NCBI GenBank assembly: GCA_017397845.1
Contig: JAFQHU010000009.1
Coordinates: 1-64,000 of the forward strand
Length of the DNA stretch: 64,000 nucleotides
Direction: 5' to 3'
Source of the DNA: Clostridia bacterium
GTDB lineage: Bacteria > Bacillota > Clostridia > Oscillospirales > Acutalibacteraceae
The number at the start of each line of letters is the position of its first letter. Position 1 is the stretch's first letter. The notes beneath the pieces were generated by a model. That model was not told the DNA's origin. It saw only the letters and a program-made list of their open reading frames with translations, and did not search any database. The position numbers were made by a program, and so were the translations under genes. Shown in pieces: positions 57,204-64,000 of this stretch.

Positions 57204-58250
57204 ATGAACAAAGAATTTTTTGAGGCAATTGCACTGCTTGAAAAGGAGAACGGCATCCCTGCGGATTATATGTATGAAAAAATCAAAGCCGCAATCATTT
57301 CTGCCACCAAAAACAGCTACGGTAACAGAGATAATGTGGTATGTGAAATCAATCCCGAAAAGCAGACTATGGAAGTTTACGTAAGAATTGCCGTAGTGGA
57401 CGAAATCGAAGAGCCTTTGGCAGAAATGACTTTGGAGCAGGCGAGAAATTACGACGAAAATGCACAGATAGGCTCTTTCGTTGAAATTACTCTTGATCCG
57501 AAAAAATTCGGCAGAATTGTGGCACAGACAGCAAAGAGCGTTATCCGTCAGGGTATCAGAGAGGCTGAAAAGGAGCTCAAGGCTAAAGAGCTTCAGGACA
57601 GAGATCAGGAGGTCGTTACCGCTAAAGTAAACATCGTTTATCCCGACACAGGTGACGCTTCCATCGAAATCGGCAGAGTCAATGTTATTCTTCCCAAAAA
57701 TGAGCAGATTCCCGGTGAGACTCTTGAACCCGGTCAGCTTATCAAAGTTTTTGTCGCTTCCATCAAAGAAGAAAGCGGCACCAGCTATGCCAACATTTCC
57801 AGAAAGCATCCCGGTTTGGTTAAAAGACTTTTTGAAACAGAGGTTCCCGAAATTTATGACGGTACCGTTCAGGTTATTTCCGTTTCCAGAGAGGCGGGCT
57901 CCAGAACAAAGATTGCCGTTATGAGCAACGATGAGAATGTAGATGCAGTGGGCGCATGTATCGGACCCAGAGGCCAGCGCGTAAGCAACATCGTCGATAC
58001 TCTCTGCGGTGAAAAAATCGATATCGTTTCCTACAGTGAAGAACCCGAAAAATATGTATCTGCTTCTCTTGCTCCCGCTGAGGTGCTTTCCGTCGAGGTT
58101 ATCAGCGAAAATCCGAAAAGCTGCAGAGTTGTTGTTCCCGACAGTCAGCTTTCACTCGCCATCGGTAACAAAGGTCAGAATGTAAGACTTGCTGCAAAGC
58201 TCACCGGCTGGAAAATCGACATCAAGCCTTTGAGCGCAGTAAGCGAATAA
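57204..58250 (+). CDS. nusA: Transcription termination/antitermination factor NusA
   Basis: Binds RNA polymerase and nascent RNA to modulate pausing and termination. The 348-aa length fits Gram-positive NusA, without the C-terminal acidic repeats of E. coli. The N-terminal domain (about 1-125) is followed by an S1 domain (about 135-200) and two KH domains, with GTVQVISVSREAGSRTKIAV, GACIGPRGQRVSNIVDTLCG and VVVPDSQLSLAIGNKGQNVR. Confidence 0.95.
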   Translation: MNKEFFEAIALLEKENGIPADYMYEKIKAAIISATKNSYGNRDNVVCEINPEKQTMEVYVRIAVVDEIEEPLAEMTLEQARNYDENAQIGSFVEITLDPKKFGRIVAQTAKSVIRQGIREAEKELKAKELQDRDQEVVTAKVNIVYPDTGDASIEIGRVNVILPKNEQIPGETLEPGQLIKVFVASIKEESGTSYANISRKHPGLVKRLFETEVPEIYDGTVQVISVSREAGSRTKIAVMSNDENVDAVGACIGPRGQRVSNIVDTLCGEKIDIVSYSEEPEKYVSASLAPAEVLSVEVISENPKSCRVVVPDSQLSLAIGNKGQNVRLAAKLTGWKIDIKPLSAVSE

Positions 58251-58280
58251 GGAAACAGGATAAGATAAGGGGGCAAAAAA

Positions 58281-58577
58281 ATGAACAAAAAAATGCCCAT
58301 GAGAAAATGCTTAGGCTGTGGGGAAATGTTCCCGCAGAGAGAATTGGTCAGAGTGGTCAAAACCAAAATAAAAACCGAAGACGAAAATTCTCCCGAAGAA
58401 TACGAAATCAGTCTTGACCTTGTAGGTAAAAAGCCGGGCAGAGGTGCTTATGTGTGCAGAAGTACAGAGTGCTTTGAAAAGGCGATCAAGGCAAAAAGAT
58501 TTCAAAAGGCTCTTTCATGCGTTATACCCGACGATGTGACAGAAAAAATGCGACAGGAGATGGAAAAAAGTGAATGA
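58281..58577 (+). CDS. rnpM: RNase P modulator RnpM (YlxR, DUF448)
   Basis: A 98-aa protein with the YlxR signature MRKCLGCGEMFPQRELVRVV and GKKPGRGAYVCRS. In B. subtilis this protein binds the RNase P RNA. It lies between nusA and ylxQ, the classical place, and overlaps ylxQ by eight bases. Confidence 0.92.
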   Translation: MNKKMPMRKCLGCGEMFPQRELVRVVKTKIKTEDENSPEEYEISLDLVGKKPGRGAYVCRSTECFEKAIKAKRFQKALSCVIPDDVTEKMRQEMEKSE

Positions 58578-58896
58578 TAAATTCCTATCTCTTTTAGGTA
58601 TGGCCAGAAGGTCGGGTAAGCTCAGCACCGGTCACGATGCGGTTATAGCCTCCGTAGTGAAAAATAATGCAAGTCTCGTTATTGTTTCCTTGGAGGGCTC
58701 CGAAAGACTCAAAAGAGAAATTACCCACGCATGCAGCTACGGAGGAAAGAACATTCCCGTACTTTTCACTGAATACACCACAGGTGAGCTTTCACAGGCT
58801 ATCGGAATCAAGGCGGCAGTAATAAGCCTTGACGATGAGGGCTTCGGAAAAGCCGCCGCTGACAAATATCTGAACAATTCAGAAAGAAAGGATTGA
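58570..58896 (+). CDS. ylxQ: L7Ae-family RNA-binding protein YlxQ
   Basis: A 108-aa L7Ae/L30e/S12e-fold protein, start GTG 58570. [20 protein letters not shown] and [20 protein letters not shown] are recognisable. Related proteins bind kink-turn RNA; the precise target of YlxQ is unknown. It is translationally coupled to rnpM and precedes infB by four bases. Confidence 0.9.
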   Translation: MNDKFLSLLGMARRSGKLSTGHDAVIASVVKNNASLVIVSLEGSERLKREITHACSYGGKNIPVLFTEYTTGELSQAIGIKAAVISLDDEGFGKAAADKYLNNSERKD

Positions 58897-58900
58897 TACT

Positions 58901-61351
58901 ATGCCCAGAGAAAAATACAGAGTTCATGAGGTCGCCAAAGATTTTGGCAGCACAAGTAAAAAGGTTATAGAAATTCTGAGCAAAATTTCTGACGAACCAA
59001 AAAAGCATACAACTGTTCTCGAAGACAGAGAGCTGGACTATATTTTTGAAACAATAACACAAGGTAATGAGGTCGCTTCCTTTGATGCGTATTTCGCTGC
59101 CGGTGAGGCACAGAAGGCTGCCAAAGCAAAAGCCAAAAAAGCGGAAGAAGCACCCGCTGAAAAAGCAGAACCCGTAAAGAAGGAAGAAAAGCCTGAAAAG
59201 GCCGAAAAGAAAGCACCCGTAAGAGAAGCAAAGAACGACAAAAAGCCGGAAAACAAAAAGGAAGCTCCGAAACCCGAAAAGAAAGCTGATAACAAAAAGC
59301 CACAGCCCTCCGCTCCTCAGCAGCAGCCCAAAAAGGAGCAGAAGGAAAAGCTCATTCAGTCCCGTACAAAGGGTGAAAAGAGACATATCGATACAAGAAG
59401 CAGTAACGTCGATTTGGAAAAGTATAACGAAAAGTATGACGAAATGGCTTCACAGGGCGGCAGACGTGATCACGAAATGGGTTCAACCAAACAGAAGCTC
59501 AAACAAAAGAGTCAGCAGTACAGAAAGCAGGGTACCCGTTCCTCAAAGAGAGAAACCGAGGCAGAAAGACTCAAGAGAATTGCCGCCGAAAGAGCAAAGA
59601 AAACTCTTACGGTTAAAATTCCCGAAGAGATTACCGTCGGTGAGCTTGCTGAGCTTTTAAGAAGAACAGCCGCTGAGGTTATCAAAGAAATGTTCAAATT
59701 AGGCGTAATGGCCACCGTTAACCAAACCATCGATTTTGATACAGCTGAAATTGTTGCTACAGAGCTCGGTGCAAAGGTTGAAAAGGAAGTAGTTGTTTCC
59801 ATCGAGGAAAGAATCATCGACGACCATGAGGATACCGAAGAAGACCTTCTTCCCAGAGATCCCGTCGTAGTTGTTATGGGTCACGTTGACCACGGTAAAA
59901 CCTCTATTCTCGACGCTATCAAAAACACCTCCGTTACCGCCACCGAGGCAGGCGGTATAACACAGCATATCGGTGCTTACAGAGTTGACCTTGACGGTCA
60001 GATGATCACCTTCCTTGACACACCCGGTCACGCAGCCTTCACATCCATGCGTGCCAGAGGTGCTATGGCAACAGATATCGCAGTTTTAGTTGTTGCCGCC
60101 GATGACGGTATCATGCCTCAGACCATCGAAGCCATCAACCACGCCAAGGCTGCGGGTGTTCAGATTATCGTAGCCATCAACAAAATGGATAAAGAGGGTG
60201 CGAACCCCGACAGAGTAAAGCAGCAGCTTACAGAATACAGCCTCGTTCCCGAAGAGTGGGGCGGTGAAACCATCTGTGTTCCCGTTTCTGCAAAAACACA
60301 GTTCGGTATCGATTCACTTCTCGAATCAATTCTCCTTGTGGCTGAAATGGCAGAGCTTAAAGCTAATCCGAACAGAGCCGCAAAGGGTGTTGTTATTGAG
60401 GCAAGACTTGACAAGGGCCGCGGACCTATCGCAACTCTTCTCGTTCAGAACGGTACACTCAATGTGGGAGATATAGTTGTTGCCGGTCAGTCAGTTGGCC
60501 GTGTAAGAGTTATGTCAAACGAAAGAGGCCAGAGAATTAAAACTGCCGGTCCTTCTGTTCCTGTCGAAATCACCGGTTTGGATACAACACCTAATGCCGG
60601 TGACACCTTTGACGTCGCATCTGACGAAAAGCTTGCGAGAGAGCTTGTCGAAAAGAAAAAGCACGACGCAAAGCAGGCCGAATGGGGTGCTCAGCAGAAG
60701 GTTACTCTCGACAATCTTTTCTCTTCCCTCAAGGAAGGCGAAATGAAAGAGCTGAACATTATCGTTAAAGCTGACGTTCAGGGCTCTGTGGAAGCTGTTA
60801 AGCAGAATTTGGAAAAGCTTACAAATGAAGAGGTCAAGGTTTGCGTAATTCACGGCGGTGTTGGTGCCATCAATGAAAGCGACGTACAGCTTGCCTCCGT
60901 TTCAAATGCTATCATCGTAGGCTTCAATGTCCGTCCCGATACAAATGCACAGACTTTGGCAGAGCGTGACAAGGTTGAGATGAGAATGTACAGAATTATT
61001 TATGATTGCATCGAGGAAATCGAAGCAGCCATGAAGGGTATGCTTGCTCCCAAATACCGTGAGGTTATGCTCGGTAAGGCTGAGGTAAGAACAGTTATGA
61101 ATCTTTCTTCTGCCGGTAAGATTGCAGGCAGCTACGTTCTCGAGGGCAAAGTACAAAGAAGTGCACTCATCCGTGTCGTCCGTGACGGTATCGTTATCAC
61201 AGAGGATTCCATTTCCTCTCTCCGCCGTTTCAAGGATGACGTTAAGGAAGTACAGACAGGCTTCGAATGCGGTATCGGTTTGGAAAAATTCAACGATATC
61301 AAAGAGGGAGACATTTTCGAAGCATTCATTATGGAAGAATACAGAGATTAA
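58901..61351 (+). CDS. infB: Translation initiation factor IF-2
   Basis: The GTPase brings fMet-tRNA to the 30S subunit and joins subunits. Of 816 aa, residues 1-55 are the IF2_N domain and 65-235 a low-complexity K/E/A/P-rich linker. A second IF2_N domain (about 225-275) precedes the G domain: [20 protein letters not shown] (G1), [18 protein letters not shown] (G3) and [16 protein letters not shown] (G4). Domains II-IV complete the protein. Confidence 0.96.
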   Translation: MPREKYRVHEVAKDFGSTSKKVIEILSKISDEPKKHTTVLEDRELDYIFETITQGNEVASFDAYFAAGEAQKAAKAKAKKAEEAPAEKAEPVKKEEKPEKAEKKAPVREAKNDKKPENKKEAPKPEKKADNKKPQPSAPQQQPKKEQKEKLIQSRTKGEKRHIDTRSSNVDLEKYNEKYDEMASQGGRRDHEMGSTKQKLKQKSQQYRKQGTRSSKRETEAERLKRIAAERAKKTLTVKIPEEITVGELAELLRRTAAEVIKEMFKLGVMATVNQTIDFDTAEIVATELGAKVEKEVVVSIEERIIDDHEDTEEDLLPRDPVVVVMGHVDHGKTSILDAIKNTSVTATEAGGITQHIGAYRVDLDGQMITFLDTPGHAAFTSMRARGAMATDIAVLVVAADDGIMPQTIEAINHAKAAGVQIIVAINKMDKEGANPDRVKQQLTEYSLVPEEWGGETICVPVSAKTQFGIDSLLESILLVAEMAELKANPNRAAKGVVIEARLDKGRGPIATLLVQNGTLNVGDIVVAGQSVGRVRVMSNERGQRIKTAGPSVPVEITGLDTTPNAGDTFDVASDEKLARELVEKKKHDAKQAEWGAQQKVTLDNLFSSLKEGEMKELNIIVKADVQGSVEAVKQNLEKLTNEEVKVCVIHGGVGAINESDVQLASVSNAIIVGFNVRPDTNAQTLAERDKVEMRMYRIIYDCIEEIEAAMKGMLAPKYREVMLGKAEVRTVMNLSSAGKIAGSYVLEGKVQRSALIRVVRDGIVITEDSISSLRRFKDDVKEVQTGFECGIGLEKFNDIKEGDIFEAFIMEEYRD

Positions 61352-61390
61352 TCTGTTTCAGATTAACCGCTTATTCGGAAAGGAAATATA

Positions 61391-61759
61391 ATGGCAGGAT
61401 TCAGAATCAACCGTGTATCCGAAGATATAAAACGTGAAGTGATTGCTGTTATAAGAGAACTTAAGGACCCCAGAGTTATGGGAAAAATGCTCACGGTAGT
61501 CCGTGTCGAGGTAAGCTCAGACGCTTCCTTTGCCAAAGTTTATGTCAGCGACATAAAGGGTATCGACTCAGCAAAGGAGGCCGTCAAGGGTCTCACTGCG
61601 GCTACAGGCTTTATCAGAAGAGAGGTCGGCTCACGTCTTCATCTGAGAAAAACTCCCGAACTTAAGTTCATAGCCGATGACTCAATCGAGCAGGGCTTCA
61701 ATATGTTCAAAAAGTTGGAAAACGGCAGAAACGAAAGAGGAACAGAGGATGAGAATTGA
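61391..61759 (+). CDS. rbfA: Ribosome-binding factor A
   Basis: A 122-aa KH-fold protein for 16S 5'-end maturation and cold adaptation. FRINRVSEDIKREVIAVIRE and LRKTPELKFIADDSIEQGFN are family hallmarks. It overlaps the DHH gene by 11 bases. Confidence 0.93.
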   Translation: MAGFRINRVSEDIKREVIAVIRELKDPRVMGKMLTVVRVEVSSDASFAKVYVSDIKGIDSAKEAVKGLTAATGFIRREVGSRLHLRKTPELKFIADDSIEQGFNMFKKLENGRNERGTEDEN

Positions 61760-62699
61760 TTTTTCACGAGCTGTAGAAAGGCTTAAAGAGGCGGATAATA
61801 TTCTTATCCTTACCCACAGCAATCCCGACGGTGACACACTTGGCAGCGGATTTGCTTTGCTCAGAGCACTCAGAAAAATGGGAAAAAGAGCGAAGCTTCT
61901 CAATCATGATGCTATTCCCGTAAAATATGCTCATCTTTATGAGGGCGTTGCGGAGGATGATTTCCGTGAGGAGTTTATTGTTACTGTTGATGTTGCCGAA
62001 AGCAAGCTTTTAGGTGACAGCTTCAAAGAAAGATACGGTCACAAAGTTGACCTTTCCTTTGATCACCACGAAAGCTCAAAGTTTTTTGCGAAGGAAACCT
62101 ATGTGGAGCCTGACAGTGCTTCCGCCTGTGAGATAATTTATCTCGTGATAAAAGCTCTCGGTGTTTCCGTGGACAGCGATATGGCATCATGTATTTATAC
62201 GGGTATGAGTACGGATACGGGTTGCTTTAAATATTCCAATGTTACACCGAGGACCCACATTATTGCCGCCGAGCTTATTTCCTGCGGTGCAGACCACAGC
62301 AGAATAAATGAGCTTATGTTTGACCGAAAGACCTTTGGCAGTATAATGCTCGAAAAGCTGTGCTATGAAGGTTTGGAAATGTTTTGTGCGGGCAAGGTAG
62401 CGGTTATTTGTGTAACCAAAAAAATGCTCTCTGACTGCGGTGTGGACAAATCCGCTCTCGATGCCATAAAGCCTATAACAAGACAGATAGAGGGTGTCGG
62501 CATCGGAATTACCGTAAAAGAGGAAGACAGCGGAAGAATCGGTGTTTCAGTGCGCACGGGCGAAGCTTACGATGCTGCACAGATATGTGCACATTTCGGC
62601 GGAGGCGGACATATAAGGGCCGCGGGGTGCGAGTTCGGCACCACAGTAGAGGACGCCAAAAAAAGGGTAATTGATTATATTGAAAAAGAAATTATATAA
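61749..62699 (+). CDS. nrnA: DHH-family phosphoesterase, NrnA-like oligoribonuclease/pAp phosphatase
   Basis: A 316-aa DHH-DHHA1 protein from ATG 61749. Metal-binding motifs are LILTHSNPDGDTLGSGFALL, VTVDVAES, SFDHHESSKFF and the DHHA1 glycine loop FGGGGHIRAAG. NrnA degrades short RNA oligomers and dephosphorylates 3'-phosphoadenosine 5'-phosphate. The rbfA-nrnA-truB order is typical of Firmicutes. Confidence 0.92.
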   Translation: MRIDFSRAVERLKEADNILILTHSNPDGDTLGSGFALLRALRKMGKRAKLLNHDAIPVKYAHLYEGVAEDDFREEFIVTVDVAESKLLGDSFKERYGHKVDLSFDHHESSKFFAKETYVEPDSASACEIIYLVIKALGVSVDSDMASCIYTGMSTDTGCFKYSNVTPRTHIIAAELISCGADHSRINELMFDRKTFGSIMLEKLCYEGLEMFCAGKVAVICVTKKMLSDCGVDKSALDAIKPITRQIEGVGIGITVKEEDSGRIGVSVRTGEAYDAAQICAHFGGGGHIRAAGCEFGTTVEDAKKRVIDYIEKEII

Positions 62700-62711
62700 G
62701 GGAGTGACGGT

Positions 62712-63596
62712 GTGACAGGCTTTGTATTATTAGATAAAGAGGAGGGGATGTCTTCCTTCCTTGCCGCCAAAAAGCTCGGCAGAATTTTCGGTACAAAAAA
62801 GGTCGGTCACACGGGAACTCTTGACCCGTTGGCTACCGGTGTAATGGTTATTGCGATGGAGCATGCCACACGTTTTATCGAGCTTATTTCAGATCATGAT
62901 AAGGCATACAGGGCACGGTTCCTTTTGGGCAGGACCACGGACACTTTGGACATTACGGGTAAAATTCTTTCCGAAAGGGAAGTCAATGTGAGCAAAGACG
63001 AGGCCGAAAGGGCTGTTATGTCCTTTCAGGGTGATATAATGCAGCTTCCGCCAATGTATTCGGCGATAAAAAAAGACGGTGTCCGTCTTTATGACCTTGC
63101 ACGGCAGGGCATAGAGGTGGAAAGAGAACAAAGAGCAGTTCATATTTCTGCCATAAGTCTTACGGATATGTCGGAAAATGAGTGCGAAATCGAGGTCTGC
63201 TGCTCAAAGGGAACATATATCCGTTCACTTATATCCGACATAGGAGAAAAGCTCGATACCGGAGCCGTTATGACCTCATTACGCAGAATTAAAGCAAACG
63301 GTGTCAGTATTGACCGCTGTCACACCTTGAGTGAATTAGAAAAAATGAAGGAGGAGGGCAGACTCGAAGACGCTCTTTTGCCCGTGGATTCCTTTATCAA
63401 ATATCCTGAAATCCGTGTTACCGCACCTCAGGCAAAACGTTTTTCAAACGGTGGCGGGCTTGATACGGATCGTTTCGGCGGAAAAAAAGATCCGGGCTTT
63501 TACAATGTATATTCACCTGAGGGAAGGTTTCTTGGTATAGGTGAAATTGATGATAAAAAAACAGAGCTCAGAGTAAAAAGGGTTTTTGTGGGTTAA
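62712..63596 (+). CDS. truB: tRNA pseudouridine-55 synthase TruB
   Basis: Makes pseudouridine 55 in the T-loop of tRNAs. The 294-aa protein begins with GTG 62712 behind GGAGTGACGG. The catalytic Asp lies in GTKKVGHTGTLDPLATGVMV (about residues 28-47). Other landmarks are YRARFLLGRTTDTLDITGKI, QLPPMYSAIKKDGVRLYDLA and CSKGTYIRSLISDIGEKL. A short C-terminal PUA-like part is present. Confidence 0.95.
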   Translation: MTGFVLLDKEEGMSSFLAAKKLGRIFGTKKVGHTGTLDPLATGVMVIAMEHATRFIELISDHDKAYRARFLLGRTTDTLDITGKILSEREVNVSKDEAERAVMSFQGDIMQLPPMYSAIKKDGVRLYDLARQGIEVEREQRAVHISAISLTDMSENECEIEVCCSKGTYIRSLISDIGEKLDTGAVMTSLRRIKANGVSIDRCHTLSELEKMKEEGRLEDALLPVDSFIKYPEIRVTAPQAKRFSNGGGLDTDRFGGKKDPGFYNVYSPEGRFLGIGEIDDKKTELRVKRVFVG

Positions 63597-63619
63597 ATGG
63601 TACGAAAGGGGGAATAAAA

Positions 63620-64000
63620 ATGCTTTGCGAAAACGAAAAAGCCAAAGGCACCGCCGTAGCGCTCGGCTATTTTGACGGCATTCATATAGGACATCAGGCG
63701 GTTTTGAATAAAGCATTGCATAGAGCGAAGGAAAAAGGGCTTACACCTGTCGTTATGCTTTTTGATATTCACCCCCGTAAGCTTATTACAGGTAAGGTGC
63801 CGCCTATGCTTTTGAGCGAGGAAAGAAAGAGAGTTTTGCTTAAAAATATGGGCTTCGAGGTTTTCGAATTTGATTTCCGCAAAGCTATGAATTATTCTCC
63901 CGAAGAATTCGAGGAAAAGGTTCTTTTAGGTCAGCTTAATGCGAAGGTGGTAGTGTGTGGCTATGATTACCATTACGGTAAAGGCGGAAAGGGAAGTCCG
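63620..64000 (+). CDS. ribF: Bifunctional riboflavin kinase/FAD synthetase RibF (5' part)
   Basis: The frame opens at ATG 63620 behind AAGGGGG and is open at the window end after 127 residues. TAVALGYFDGIHIGHQAVLN is the FAD synthetase nucleotidyl-transfer motif; VVMLFDIHPRKL and VCGYDYHYGKGGKGS complete the FMN adenylyltransferase half. The riboflavin kinase half lies outside. It follows truB by 23 bases, the usual order, and would supply the FAD used by ApbE. Confidence 0.92.
   Translation, partial: MLCENEKAKGTAVALGYFDGIHIGHQAVLNKALHRAKEKGLTPVVMLFDIHPRKLITGKVPPMLLSEERKRVLLKNMGFEVFEFDFRKAMNYSPEEFEEKVLLGQLNAKVVVCGYDYHYGKGGKGSP

Overview
The window looks like a chromosomal segment of a low-to-moderate-GC, strictly anaerobic gut Firmicute of class Clostridia, probably in the Oscillospirales/Ruminococcaceae neighbourhood. 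This rests on a ferredoxin-dependent Rnf cluster in the order C-D-G-E-A-B, a type-3 prolyl-tRNA synthetase, the rimP-nusA-rnpM-ylxQ-infB-rbfA-nrnA-truB-ribF order, strong AGGAGG-type ribosome binding sites, and many secreted proteins built from Fn3, InlB-like and CxxC repeats. No rRNA, tRNA, CRISPR array, prophage or classical insertion sequence was seen.

Layout: 1-1.2 kb holds the N-terminal part of a secreted PPC-repeat protein, divergent from a small XRE regulator with GGTTAT operator-like sites between them. 1.2-5.3 kb holds a CorC/HlyC membrane protein, a zinc-ribbon acyltransferase and an iron alcohol dehydrogenase. 5.5-12.4 kb is one operon, apbE - NusG-domain-II - Gx transporter - rnfCDGEAB, which couples ferredoxin oxidation and NAD+ reduction to ion pumping; ApbE supplies the covalent FMN of RnfG and RnfD. 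12.4-13.1 kb is a compact unit in which a DUF559 nuclease gene lies between inverted hairpin repeats. 13.1-13.8 kb holds three very small genes for amphipathic helical peptides; a fourth relative is at 39.3 kb. 14-24 kb has a secreted lysozyme-like protein behind a long leader, proS, ileS, a 46-residue secreted peptide and a 964-residue Fn3 protein.

24.2-28.9 kb holds tsaE-tsaB-rodA/ftsW, rsmA and galE. 29.4-35.7 kb is one giant Cys-rich secreted protein of 2097 residues. Next come an M14-like carboxypeptidase that seems to have lost its zinc ligands, a Nudix hydrolase, Maf, a secreted PHP protein and a 946-residue secreted protein. 42.6-44.9 kb (minus strand) has an S1-domain protein, a PIG-L deacetylase and a flavodoxin-like protein. 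45-50.6 kb has DUF951-prfA-tsaC-coaE-slt-pepM18 and bioY. 50.7-56.5 kb (minus strand) is a probable operon of a DUF4345 membrane protein, two GH20 hexosaminidases and a CotH-like protein. 56.6-64 kb is the translation/ribosome-maturation operon, running off the window inside ribF.

The two most unusual themes are (1) the family of free-standing amphipathic mini-proteins, each with a near-consensus promoter and RBS, whose sequence resembles the C-terminal tail of the large secreted CotH protein nearby, and (2) the DUF559 gene packaged between inverted REP-like hairpins. All functional statements are read from sequence motifs and family knowledge; no search was run.
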